From Bacillota bacterium (GTDB lineage Bacteria; Bacillota; Clostridia; Oscillospirales; Oscillospiraceae), in assembly GCA_023386265.1 (NCBI GenBank), contig JAEWKA010000007.1, positions 62,001-126,000 of the forward strand: 64,000 nucleotides of DNA, in the 5' to 3' direction. The notes below the pieces were generated by a model, which ran no database searches, was not told where the DNA came from, and saw only the letters and a list, made by a program, of their open reading frames with translations. A program made the translations under genes and the position numbers. The first letter of the stretch is position 1. The number at the start of each line of letters is the position of its first letter. This document shows positions 41,476-50,261 of the stretch, one piece after another.

Positions 41476-43119
41476 TCAGAATCCGAAAGGAATATTCACA
41501 TCGGTCATAACGTTGACCACTGCGGGCAGCTCGCTTGCAAGCGCACGGTCGATTGCCGCGCCGATTTCTGCGGGGTCGGTAACCAGTTCGCCATAACCGC
41601 CCAGAGCAGTGACGACCTGTTCATAGTGCGTATCACGTAAATACAGACCGACGAATTCCTTGTCTGAAGAAGCCTTTCTGGCCTCGCTGTTCTTAATCAT
41701 ACCCCAGCAGCTGTCGTTGAGGATAACCGTGGTGATCTTAATGCCGTAACGCATGCAGGTGTCATATTCCATAGCGCCGTAACCGAACGCGCCGTCACCT
41801 GTAAGAAGAATAACCTTCTTTTCGGGATGGGCCAGCTTTGCAGCGATTGCATAAGGAACGCCGACGCCTAGAGGCCCGAAGCTTCCGTTTGCTATACTCA
41901 GTTGCTGGCCGGGTCCCATTGCAGGCAAAGTTGTTGCGCCCCAAGAAGCGGTGTCTCCGCCGTCGAGGACTATTATGGTATCCTTGTCAACGCGCTTTGC
42001 AAGCTCACCGCAAAGACGCAGAGGGTGAATCGGCGTCTGGTCGGAAGCCATGGCCTCTCCCATGAACATTTTGATTCCGTCAAGGCTCTCTCTGATTGAG
42101 TCGACCCAATCGGTGTGCTTGGTCTCATTGACCAGCGGCATCAGCTGACGCAGGACAGTTGCTACGTCGCCGACAACACCAAGGGTAATATCAAGCTGAT
42201 CGGTCAGCGCGGCGGCACCGATATCAACTCTGATAATCGGCGTGCCCTTCGGGAACACATCTTGTGTCAAGGTGTAGCCTGTGCGAGTTCCGAGAATGAT
42301 AATCAAATCGGATTCTTCGGCGGTGCCTCTGGTAACAGGATGCTGCCCAGCCGCGATTCCCATGCAAAGCGGATGGTCATCGGGTATAAGTCCACGTGCA
42401 GCATTGCGGGTGAAAACAGGAACACCTGTCTTTTCGACAAACGCCGTCAGCTCTTGTGCTGAATGAGAGAAGAAAGCTCCGCTTCCGGCAATAATCATCG
42501 GACGCTCCGCGCTGTTTATCATCTCAGCGGCCTTTTTAATGTCAGCTTCACAGCCTGCGGCCTTGCTGGTGGTGACATAGGTGCTTTGAAACACAATGTC
42601 GTCTTCCTCGTAATCGTCCGCTTCCATTTTTTCGCGAGGAATGTCGATGTATACGGGACCCGGACGATCGGACTTCGCGATGGAAATCGCGCGGCCGATA
42701 TACTCGGGTATACGGTTTCCGTCAGGTACTGAACGGGCGTGCTTTGTCATATCAGCTACCAGCGGAAGCTGGTTGAAGTCCTGAAGCTCGTTTCTGTCCG
42801 CCTCGCGTGTTCTTGCCTTACCTGCCATGCAAAGTACAGGAACCATGTTGCAGCTTGCATTTGCAAGTCCTGTGACCAGATTCGTGAAGCCGGGGCCTGC
42901 TGTGCCAGTGCAAACACCGAGGTCACCTGTTGTGAGCGCCCAGCCCTCTGCCATAAAGGAGGCGTTCATTTCATGACGAACTCCGATAAAGGGAATGCCG
43001 TTTTCGGCACAGGATTCCATCATGGGATAGATGTGTCCGCCGGGAATACCGAATATATAACGTACGCCTTCTTTTTTAAATACCTTTTGGACGAGCTGTC
43101 CGCCATTTACTTTTGCCAT
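41476..43119 (-). CDS. ThDP-dependent enzyme, acetolactate-synthase/2-hydroxyacyl-CoA-lyase-like
   Basis: Three-domain ThDP enzyme of 547 residues. The activating glutamate is in 'GVRHEMNASFMAEGWAL' near residue 50. The central FAD/ADP-type domain spans ~190-340. The ThDP/Mg motif 'LTGDGAFGYGAMEYDTCMRY...ILND' lies at ~430-460. It is related to acetolactate synthase, oxalyl-CoA decarboxylase and 2-hydroxyacyl-CoA lyase. No regulatory IlvH-like partner is present, arguing against branched-chain biosynthesis. It immediately follows the Xsc-like gene (19 bp), so it probably decarboxylates or ligates a 2-keto acid or aldehyde in the same route. Reaction unassigned. Confidence 0.75.
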   Translation of the reverse strand: MAKVNGGQLVQKVFKKEGVRYIFGIPGGHIYPMMESCAENGIPFIGVRHEMNASFMAEGWALTTGDLGVCTGTAGPGFTNLVTGLANASCNMVPVLCMAGKARTREADRNELQDFNQLPLVADMTKHARSVPDGNRIPEYIGRAISIAKSDRPGPVYIDIPREKMEADDYEEDDIVFQSTYVTTSKAAGCEADIKKAAEMINSAERPMIIAGSGAFFSHSAQELTAFVEKTGVPVFTRNAARGLIPDDHPLCMGIAAGQHPVTRGTAEESDLIIILGTRTGYTLTQDVFPKGTPIIRVDIGAAALTDQLDITLGVVGDVATVLRQLMPLVNETKHTDWVDSIRESLDGIKMFMGEAMASDQTPIHPLRLCGELAKRVDKDTIIVLDGGDTASWGATTLPAMGPGQQLSIANGSFGPLGVGVPYAIAAKLAHPEKKVILLTGDGAFGYGAMEYDTCMRYGIKITTVILNDSCWGMIKNSEARKASSDKEFVGLYLRDTHYEQVVTALGGYGELVTDPAEIGAAIDRALASELPAVVNVMTDVNIPFGF

Positions 43120-43138
43120 TGCTTTTCCCTCCGTTTAT

Positions 43139-44872
43139 TTACCAATTTCTATGGTCAAGATGCTGATACTTTTCAAGATGACGAACAGGGAGATTGAGCG
43201 CGTCCTTACGGAAAGGCGGCGCAAGCTGGGTACCGTCAACCTCGAATTCAAGAACTGCGGGAAGGCCAGATGCAATTGCCTCAAGGATTGCGGGGCCAAC
43301 ATCCTCCGGCTTGTCGATGCGCTTTCCAAAGGCCCCCATGGACTTTGCCACTTCGGCGAAGTCAGGGCAGTCAATATCGGTGCCAATGAAACGGTTGTTA
43401 TAGAAGTCAATCTGGTTTTTCTTCTCTGCGCACCAGGCTGTGTTATGGAACACGCAGGAAACAACAGGAATATTCTCCTGTACGGCGGTACTGACCTCAT
43501 GAAGGCTCATGCCCCATGCGCCGTCACCGACAATGTTGATAACCGGGCAGTCAGGACGAGCAAGCTTTGCTCCCAATGCGGCAGGATAAGAAAAGCCGGT
43601 ATTTCCGAAAGTAAGAGCAGCAATATGCTTACGTCCTTCGGTGAAGTTGAAATAGCTGTTGGCGGTGGAAGCAACATTGCCGATATCGGTTGCAACGATA
43701 GCATCCTTCGGCAGAGCCTTTGCGATTTCATAAAGAGCTCTGCGGGGATTCATGGGATTGCCGGGTACCATTGCCAGATCGGTGATTTCCTTGTTCCAAG
43801 CGGCCTTTCGTTCGTCCAATTCAGCCATGCGTTCTTTATTGTGGAGCCTTCCGCTGGCAGAAGTCTCCAGACGCTTGAGAATTTCAACAGATGCTGCGCG
43901 TGCATCGCCGATAATACCAACCTCGACAGGGTGGGTACGCGCTATATTTACAGGGTTTATATCGATCTGAATGATTTTAGCGGATTCGGGGAAATAATCA
44001 ATGTCATACTGAGGAAGAGTGCCGAAAACTGAAAGGCGGGTGCCGATAGCGAGGACAACATCAGCATCTGCTACCGTATGCATGGAAGCCTTGCTGCCCA
44101 TGTAGCCGATGGGACCTACCCAAAGAGGATGCGTTACCGGGAATGCGTCGTTATGCAGATATGTACAGGCCACAGGAGCAGTCAGCAAATCCGCAATTTT
44201 TGCAACGATATCTTGGCAATCAGTGTCAACAACACCGCGGCCAGCAATAATAACAGGCTTTTTTGCCTCGGCGAGAAGCTTGGCGGCACGGTCGAGGGAG
44301 GCCGGAGAGCCACAGCCGCGGTCATCCACACGGTACTGATGCGGCTCAAGGATGTAATCGTTTACCTCGCCATAAAAGTAATCACGAGGAATATCCAGCA
44401 AAACGGGGCCGCGCAGAGCGTAAGCCATGCGGAAGGCCGTACGAGTGCAGTCAGCCGCCCTGCTAGGATGAGGAATGCGGATTGTAGCCTTAGTAACAGC
44501 CTTGAAAACAGAAACCTGATCACATTCCTGGAAGCCGTCCCAACCGACAGAGCCGGTTCCCGCCGACGGGGAAATGACAACCATGGGCGTATGTCCCATA
44601 TTAGCAGCAGCAACTGATGTGACCATGTTGGTAATTCCGGGACCATTCTGTCCGATAACCACGCCTGCCTTGCCTGAAATGCGCGCATAAGCATCTTCAA
44701 TGTGTGCGGCGCTCTGTTCATGGCGCACAGGAATGAAGCGGATACCTGCTGCGGGGAAAAGATCGAGTAAGTCCATAAATGCTGATCCGACAATGCCGGA
44801 AACATGGTCGATACCCTCTGCCACAAGAGTTTCGACAATTGCCTCACTGGCAATCATGCGTTGTTTTTTCAC
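43139..44872 (-). CDS. xsc: Sulfoacetaldehyde acetyltransferase-like ThDP enzyme
   Basis: ThDP enzyme of 577 residues starting at GTG after GGAGGT. Several stretches match the Xsc family as I know it: 'GIVGSAFMDLLDLFPAAGIR' at residues ~25-45, 'VIGQNGPGITNMVT', 'GFQECDQVSVF', 'HPLWVGPIGYMGSKASMH', 'NRFIGTDID' and the tail 'APPFRKDALNLPV'. ThDP site: 'NIVGDGAWGMSLHEV', with a conserved Glu in 'RHEQSAAHIEDAYA'. Xsc converts sulfoacetaldehyde plus phosphate to acetyl phosphate plus sulfite. The next operon encodes sulfite reductase, which supports the call. Other ThDP lyases are the alternative. Confidence 0.65.
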   Translation of the reverse strand: MKKQRMIASEAIVETLVAEGIDHVSGIVGSAFMDLLDLFPAAGIRFIPVRHEQSAAHIEDAYARISGKAGVVIGQNGPGITNMVTSVAAANMGHTPMVVISPSAGTGSVGWDGFQECDQVSVFKAVTKATIRIPHPSRAADCTRTAFRMAYALRGPVLLDIPRDYFYGEVNDYILEPHQYRVDDRGCGSPASLDRAAKLLAEAKKPVIIAGRGVVDTDCQDIVAKIADLLTAPVACTYLHNDAFPVTHPLWVGPIGYMGSKASMHTVADADVVLAIGTRLSVFGTLPQYDIDYFPESAKIIQIDINPVNIARTHPVEVGIIGDARAASVEILKRLETSASGRLHNKERMAELDERKAAWNKEITDLAMVPGNPMNPRRALYEIAKALPKDAIVATDIGNVASTANSYFNFTEGRKHIAALTFGNTGFSYPAALGAKLARPDCPVINIVGDGAWGMSLHEVSTAVQENIPVVSCVFHNTAWCAEKKNQIDFYNNRFIGTDIDCPDFAEVAKSMGAFGKRIDKPEDVGPAILEAIASGLPAVLEFEVDGTQLAPPFRKDALNLPVRHLEKYQHLDHRNW

Positions 44873-44979
44873 GTTTGTACCTCCAAATATACATATATAT
44901 TTTTTTCATATAACAGCGCAAAGCCATGCGGAACAGGCTACAATGCCGATACATGAAGTTTTTGGGTTTCATTCGGACA

Positions 44980-46404
44980 TCATTTCATCTCGACACTCTG
45001 ACGCTGTACCTTTCGGGCCGAAAGCCGAATAATAATATAAAACAGAGCAAACATTACAAGGAAAATGGCTAAGGCGGCAATCCGCCATGTGGTAGATTGA
45101 GGAACAAAGCCCATTAAGAGCAAAAGCGGAAAGCCGAGAATTACAGTCCACAGGGGCTGAAATATCAAATTTTTACAGGCCGGGGTCTTGAAATGCGGAT
45201 CGATTTCGCGCAGTAATATAACCCCTGTGCTTGCAGTACCGGTCAGCATGCCATAGAGGGAGAGAAACGCTTCATCGTTATATTCGGGAAATAGCTTCTT
45301 ACATACATGATCATCGTAAATATATGTAACTACAACGCCTACAAAGCACATTGCAATAAGCGGAATAATGAACTTGGGCTCCTTGAACGCGGATAGATCG
45401 ATGCAGGCAAGCGCCGCCACGACCATTATGTCAAACATTATTCCTGACACCCGTTCAAGCATCATGTTGTTGGTATACTTATGCTTTATGACCTTCTTTT
45501 TCTCAAGGCCATTGAGAATCGCTTTGATCAGCATACCGCCAAGTGTTGCAAAGATGAAGTTAAAGCCCCAGATTAGATTATTGACCGTTTCACTAAGCAG
45601 CGTAATACCGGAATTCACGCAAAGACGTGATAATACTGTAATGACACCGTATGTGATTGTATACGCCAGAAAAACAACCGCGAACTGAATCGTGAGCTTA
45701 TCAACAGAGTCCGACAGCGGAATTTCCTTGGAATCCGCCTTGTATTCCAGCTCATCCTCAGCAAGACCTTCGAATTTGTCCATGACCTTGGGACTGCATT
45801 TCCGCTTAAGCGTTCTAAGATAAATCACGCCGCCTATGCTGCTCGCAATAAATCCAACAGCCGCCACAGTAAGGCCGAAGGTCGCTCCGTTTGTAAAGCC
45901 ATAACCTGTCTCATAGATTTTTCCCCAGTTATATGCCTGTCCGGGACCCTGTCCATAACCCATTGGCAGGAGTATACCCGATGAAGCGTAACAGCCGATG
46001 AGATAAGAAAGGCCAAAAGAAATCCCAAGACCAATGAACGCCTGCAGAATATATGTCGAGGTTGTTACAAGAGCTGAATTAAAAATGTCAAGTTGCGCTC
46101 TTTTATTCTTGATTTTCTCGTTTGCCTGTAATGCAATTGCTGTAAAGCCAAGTCCGAGTCCGTGATAGGTTATAATCGCAAGGGAATCGCTTGAAAACAG
46201 CGCATTGCCTGTTATAGCTTTCCAGATCGAACCCACAATCAGCAGCAGGAAGCCTGCAAGTACGGGAATCGGCAGAAGTGACTTTTTAATGAATTTGCTT
46301 GAATTGCGCAGGATACCTGACACGAGTAAGCTGATGAGAAGAACTGCGAATGTCATGAATACCTGCCATACCCGGGTATCTGAAAAACTGAAACTAGCTT
46401 CCAT
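44980..46404 (-). CDS. GltS-like sodium/carboxylate symporter
   Basis: Membrane protein of 474 residues with about 12 hydrophobic segments, resembling the sodium:glutamate symporter (GltS/ESS) family. It has glycine-rich re-entrant segments such as 'GILLPMGYGQGPGQAYNWG' (~residue 145-165) and 'YGMLTGTASTGVILLREIDP' (~380-400). GltS proteins import glutamate with Na+. A sulfonate or other dicarboxylate-like anion is plausible here because the gene heads the operon with the Xsc-like enzyme. AGGAGG lies before ATG 46404. The Na+ gradient could be supplied by the V-type ATPase nearby. Confidence 0.75.
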   Translation of the reverse strand: MEASFSFSDTRVWQVFMTFAVLLISLLVSGILRNSSKFIKKSLLPIPVLAGFLLLIVGSIWKAITGNALFSSDSLAIITYHGLGLGFTAIALQANEKIKNKRAQLDIFNSALVTTSTYILQAFIGLGISFGLSYLIGCYASSGILLPMGYGQGPGQAYNWGKIYETGYGFTNGATFGLTVAAVGFIASSIGGVIYLRTLKRKCSPKVMDKFEGLAEDELEYKADSKEIPLSDSVDKLTIQFAVVFLAYTITYGVITVLSRLCVNSGITLLSETVNNLIWGFNFIFATLGGMLIKAILNGLEKKKVIKHKYTNNMMLERVSGIMFDIMVVAALACIDLSAFKEPKFIIPLIAMCFVGVVVTYIYDDHVCKKLFPEYNDEAFLSLYGMLTGTASTGVILLREIDPHFKTPACKNLIFQPLWTVILGFPLLLLMGFVPQSTTWRIAALAIFLVMFALFYIIIRLSARKVQRQSVEMK

Positions 46405-46549
46405 ATTGATTGCCTCCTGTGTTTTTTCTTAATATTCGTATAGGGGGTGTTCGAAGGCTGGTATCGCTGTGAGAAATACTGTACATTATCATATATAAGA
46501 ATAGCATAAGAAAATAAAATTTGTAAAATATATATAAACAATCCATAGT

Positions 46550-46564
46550 ATAGGCTCAGCCTAT
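46550..46564. promoter_or_regulatory. LysR operator upstream of the symporter/Xsc-like operon
   Basis: Perfect palindrome ATAGGCT-C-AGCCTAT, about 145 bp before the symporter start. A near-identical copy (one mismatch in the arms) lies upstream of the LysR gene at 47607-47621, which strongly suggests one regulator binds both. Confidence 0.7.
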
Positions 46565-46617
46565 TATGATAACGGTTGTTCTATCACCATAGAGTATTTT
46601 CGATAACCCGACGCAAA

Positions 46618-46655
46618 AAACAGTCTGTTATCCGAATTGGGATAACAGACTGTTT
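46618..46655 (-). terminator. Terminator of the LysR gene (46692)
   Basis: A perfect 16-bp stem (46618-46633 with 46640-46655), 6-base loop, then TTTTTTGC on the minus strand. Confidence 0.9.
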
Positions 46656-46691
46656 GTATATTTGGTAAATATGCAGATATTTGGTTTCAAA

Positions 46692-47582
46692 TTAGAGGAT
46701 ATCAGTTAGGCCCATTTCCTCGCAGATACGAATAAACTCAATAAGCGAGGCGGGAAAAATTCTGTTTTTGGGATATACAAGCTGATAATTACAATTCATA
46801 TCTGCGCCGGTAATCTCACATACATGTAAAGTGTCTTTAATACTATTTTTTTTTGCAATACGTTCGGAAATAATGCCAACACCCAAATTGTGTTTTACAG
46901 CATCAATAATAGCGTCGAAATTATAGCTGCCCCAGCTCAAATTCTCTTCGATGTCATTCTTGCGAAGCAGGTCTTCAAAATGTGAGCGTGTGCCGCTGCC
47001 GATTTCACATAAAATAAGCGGGACTCCATCCAACTCATGAATGTCAATAGAATCTCGGCTGCAGAAAAGGTGCTCCTGCGCGCATATAAGAACAAGCCTA
47101 TCACGGATCACAGTTCGAACCTCAAGGTTAGAGTCAGCTACGGCGCCCTCTACAAGCGCAATGTCCAGTTCACCCTTGAGAAGCTTTCCCACAATGATCA
47201 TGGTGTTTGCAACACAAACATGATGCACTATGCCAGGAATAGCCTCGTGTAGTTTCACAACGATGGGACTCATGATACATGCGCCTATTGTTGCAGTAGC
47301 CCCAACACGAATTCGAGGATGCGAAGATTCATAATTCAGAAAGTCCTCTGTTTCCTTCGCAGCATTCAATGTCTTTTTAGCATATTGCATTAGCACTTCA
47401 CCCGTCGGAGTAAGTTTCAAGCAATGGTTTATGCGCTCAAACAGAGTTACTTTATATGTACGCTCCATCTCACTGATATCCTGACTAATAGACGGTTGAG
47501 TCATATAAAGCGCCTTTGCAGCCTTGCTCATGCTGCCTGTTTCCGCAACTGCAAGAAATATCTGGAGATTTCGAAGCGTCAT
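46692..47582 (-). CDS. LysR-type regulator of the symporter/Xsc-like operon
   Basis: LysR protein of 296 residues from ATG 47582; an upstream GTG at 47597 would add five residues. HTH 'SMSKAAKALYMTQPSISQDI'. The effector domain starts 'RVGATATIGACIM' and contains 'LKGELDIALVEG' and 'EIGSGTRSHFEDLL', shared with the LysR at 29630. It lies directly upstream of, and in the same direction as, the symporter operon, but has its own terminator. The palindrome ATAGGCTnAGCCTAT in front of both units indicates autoregulation plus control of the operon. Ligand unknown; a sulfonate or sulfur intermediate is my guess. Confidence 0.88.
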   Translation of the reverse strand: MTLRNLQIFLAVAETGSMSKAAKALYMTQPSISQDISEMERTYKVTLFERINHCLKLTPTGEVLMQYAKKTLNAAKETEDFLNYESSHPRIRVGATATIGACIMSPIVVKLHEAIPGIVHHVCVANTMIIVGKLLKGELDIALVEGAVADSNLEVRTVIRDRLVLICAQEHLFCSRDSIDIHELDGVPLILCEIGSGTRSHFEDLLRKNDIEENLSWGSYNFDAIIDAVKHNLGVGIISERIAKKNSIKDTLHVCEITGADMNCNYQLVYPKNRIFPASLIEFIRICEEMGLTDIL

Positions 47583-47606
47583 TTCATTCACCCACACATA
47601 TGCATA

Positions 47607-47621
47607 ATAGACTTAGCCTAT
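47607..47621. promoter_or_regulatory. LysR operator upstream of the LysR gene itself
   Basis: ATAGACT-T-AGCCTAT, the same palindrome as 46550-46564 with one changed base, 25 bp upstream of the LysR start; probably for autoregulation. Confidence 0.65.
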
Positions 47622-47753
47622 AACTTTGATTGAATACTATCATTTAAAAAAATTAAGGTCAAGTGATAATTTGAGGCAAACAAAAGCCTTGCCATCGCAA
47701 AAATAATAAAATGCAGTATCTAAAAGAGGATCTTGAAATTGACAAGAATTAAA

Positions 47754-47782
47754 TTGACTTTGCAAAATTACTTTGATAAAAT
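47754..47782 (+). promoter_or_regulatory. Promoter of the V-type ATPase operon
   Basis: TTGACT (47754-47759), 17-base spacer, TAAAAT (47777-47782). The leader to the first gene is about 220 bases. Confidence 0.75.
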
Positions 47783-48009
47783 ATACCAGATATGATAATT
47801 GGCATTCGGTTGGGCGGTACTTGCCGCTTTCAAGATTTGTTTTCTTGGGTGGGAAGACCTTATTTAGGTCTGACCATTATTTTTATATTATCGGGGAAAA
47901 GTAAAAAAGAACGGACGCATTGATGATATATATCGCCGTATTGGCAGAATCTATAACAATCGTTTAATCATATTAAGCTATTATTCATCCGTCTTGTGGG
48001 GGTATGAAA

Positions 48010-48324
48010 ATGTCACTTGAAGCAATAAAAGAAATAGGCGAAGCCGAGGAAAAAGCGAGGATCGCGAAGACTGAAGCGGCGACTTCTTCCAAGAAGCTCA
48101 TCGCCGAGGCGGAGGAAAGCGGGAGGCTGTCTGTCGAGGACGCCATAAGAAAGGCGGAAGACGAGATACGCGGACTTAAGCGTGAAACAGAAGAGAAGGC
48201 CGTCGCGGACGCGAAAGAGCTCATCCGGCAAACCGAGAACCGCAAGGCCTCCATGCTCGTAAAAGCGGAGAGCAGGATGGCGGAAGCGGTTTCGCTTGTG
48301 ACTGAAAGGATAGTGAACGGCTGA
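48010..48324 (+). CDS. V-type ATP synthase/ATPase subunit H (G-type stalk subunit)
   Basis: Coiled-coil stalk protein of 104 residues, rich in Lys, Glu and Ala heptads throughout, as in subunit H/G (NtpF, AhaH) that pairs with subunit E in the peripheral stalk. The frame opens at ATG 48004, but ATG 48010 is seven bases from GGGGG and preferred. Its stop overlaps the subunit I start (TGATGG). First gene of the nine-gene operon. Confidence 0.8.
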   Translation: MSLEAIKEIGEAEEKARIAKTEAATSSKKLIAEAEESGRLSVEDAIRKAEDEIRGLKRETEEKAVADAKELIRQTENRKASMLVKAESRMAEAVSLVTERIVNG

Positions 48325-50258
48325 TGGCCATCGAAAAAATGAAGCGCCTGAAGCTTGTCGCCGTAAAGTCGGAACGAGAGGCGCTATTAAGAGAGCTTAT
48401 GCTCCTTGGCTGTGTCCAGATAACGGAGCCGGACAACGCGGAGTTGGATTCAGGGGAAACCGGTGCGTTCTCAAAGGAACCGGCCGGGCTGAGCGAATGC
48501 AGGGCGGAATATGGAAAATTGCTTGGCGCGATAGAGCTTATGAACGGATATGCTCCCGCGAAAACAGGACTTTTCACTCCTAAGCCCGAAGCCTCGGCGC
48601 AGTCGCTGACAGACGAGTCGTCTCTGGAAGAAAATCTCGCGCTTGCGGAAAAGATTGCCGAAACGGACGAGCATATCAAGCGCTTGGCGGCAGAGATGAG
48701 CAGGGTTAAGGGACTTATTGAAACGCTGAAACCGTGGGAAGCGATGGAGCTTCCTTTTGAGGTGTCCGAGACAAAGACCTGCTTTATAATGCATGGTGCG
48801 GTGCCAGCGTCCGTTGTACTGGAAGCAATGGAAACGGAGCTGTACGCAGCGACGCAGGAAAGCCAGATTATTAGAGTCTCCTCCGACCGTGATCAGCACT
48901 ATTTGCTGCTCGTCGCCATGAAGGAGAATAAAGCCGCTGTGCTTGAAGCTGTTCGCCGCTTTGGTTTTTCTCCGTCCACAGTTTCAGAAATGAAAGGCAC
49001 CGCAGCAGAAAACATATCAAATTTTTCTGAAAAGCTTAAAACTCTCGAGGAGGAGAAAGAAAGGCTGACAAAACAAGTCGTTGAGGCAGCCGCATCAAGA
49101 GACGACCTGAAGCTCAACGCCGACAAGCTTCTAACAAAAGCGGACCGAGCCGAAAACACGGAGCGACTCCTCTGTACTGAATCGACAATCAATTTTGAGG
49201 GCTGGGTACCCTCGAGGATGGATAAACAGCTCGGAAATGTTCTGTTAAATTTTAACTGCGCGTGGGAGACCTCGGAGCCGACGGTAGAGGACATCCCCGA
49301 CGTTCCGATAAAGCTCCGCAACAACGCTCTGACAAGCCCCTATTCGATGCTCACGGAGATGTACAGCCTGCCCATATACAACGGAATCGACCCGAATCCC
49401 TTTTTGACGGTGTTTTTCTCGATGTTCTTCGGAATCATACTTGCCGACGTGGGATATGGCGCATTGCTTTTCCTCGGCGGACTGCTGTATAAAACCAAGT
49501 CAAAGCCAAAAGGGGCTCAGGGCAGAGCCGCGGGGCTTCTAATGGTCTGCGGCATGACCACCGTTCTGTTCGGAGTGCTTTCCGGGTCTTTTTTCGGAGA
49601 TGTAATACCAAAGGTCGCCGGAATGTATGGGCATACGGTCAGCATACCGGCGCTGATTGACCCGCTGAACAATCCACTCCAGGTTCTTATTGGTGCGCTT
49701 GCCATCGGTTTCATCCAGCTTATTATAGGAACGGCAATCAACGGATATATGCTTATCCGTGACGGTCAGTGGAAAGATGCTATCTACGATGTCGGTTCTC
49801 TGTGGCTGTTTTTTGCCGGAATCGCGCTCGGGGCGCTCGGCATCACATGGTATGTGGCTATTGCGGGAGCGGCCATGATAGTCCTCACGCAGGGGAGGTC
49901 AAGCCCTTCAATCGGCGGGAAAATCGGAAACGGAATTTTCAGCCTCTACAGCGTTGTAAGCGGCTGGTTCGGAGATATACTATCATACTGTCGTCTGATG
50001 GCGCTGATGCTTGCGGGAGCTGTCATTGCGAGTGTATTCAATACGCTGGGAACGATGACGGGCAGCATTATCGGCTTTGCCTTTCTTTTCCTTATAGGAC
50101 AGTCGCTGAATCTCGCGCTCAGCCTCATCGGAGCCTTCGTTCATTCGCTTCGTCTACAATATCTTGAATTCTTTGGAAAATTCTATCGAGAAGGCGGAAA
50201 ACCTTATCAGCCTCTCGCAATAAAAACAAACTACTTTAACATTATCGAGGAGGATTAA
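48324..50258 (+). CDS. ntpI: V-type ATPase subunit I (membrane stator, a-subunit)
   Basis: Protein of 644 residues. The N-terminal ~330 residues are cytoplasmic and helical ('MAIEKMKRLKLVAVKSEREA' start). The C-terminal part is a membrane domain of about 7-8 helices beginning 'NPFLTVFFSMFFGIILADVG'. The stator arginine region is in the late helices: 'GDILSYCRLMALMLAGAVIA' (R near residue 557), followed by 'SLIGAFVHSLRLQYLEFFGK'. It forms the ion half-channels against the K rotor. Length typical. Confidence 0.92.
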   Translation: MAIEKMKRLKLVAVKSEREALLRELMLLGCVQITEPDNAELDSGETGAFSKEPAGLSECRAEYGKLLGAIELMNGYAPAKTGLFTPKPEASAQSLTDESSLEENLALAEKIAETDEHIKRLAAEMSRVKGLIETLKPWEAMELPFEVSETKTCFIMHGAVPASVVLEAMETELYAATQESQIIRVSSDRDQHYLLLVAMKENKAAVLEAVRRFGFSPSTVSEMKGTAAENISNFSEKLKTLEEEKERLTKQVVEAAASRDDLKLNADKLLTKADRAENTERLLCTESTINFEGWVPSRMDKQLGNVLLNFNCAWETSEPTVEDIPDVPIKLRNNALTSPYSMLTEMYSLPIYNGIDPNPFLTVFFSMFFGIILADVGYGALLFLGGLLYKTKSKPKGAQGRAAGLLMVCGMTTVLFGVLSGSFFGDVIPKVAGMYGHTVSIPALIDPLNNPLQVLIGALAIGFIQLIIGTAINGYMLIRDGQWKDAIYDVGSLWLFFAGIALGALGITWYVAIAGAAMIVLTQGRSSPSIGGKIGNGIFSLYSVVSGWFGDILSYCRLMALMLAGAVIASVFNTLGTMTGSIIGFAFLFLIGQSLNLALSLIGAFVHSLRLQYLEFFGKFYREGGKPYQPLAIKTNYFNIIEED

Positions 50259-50261
50259 CAA

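Larger units (their letters stand above)
46405..46691. other. Intergenic region between the symporter operon and its LysR gene: contents
   Basis: 287 bp holding the symporter ribosome binding site, an AT-rich promoter zone (46470-46545), the 15-bp palindrome at 46550-46564 and the LysR terminator at 46618-46655. No protein gene. Confidence 0.6.
47598..48009. other. 412-bp intergenic region before the V-type ATPase operon: contents
   Basis: It holds the LysR operator, an AT-rich stretch, the V-ATPase promoter at 47754-47782, and a ~220-base leader with small inverted repeats (for example AGACCT/AGGTCT near 47855-47875). I recognise no riboswitch class and no protein gene. Confidence 0.5.

Noticed and set aside
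43151..44032. 293-codon antisense frame opposite the Xsc-like gene
   Set aside because: Shadow of the ThDP enzyme reading frame; composition is not protein-like and no start signal is visible.
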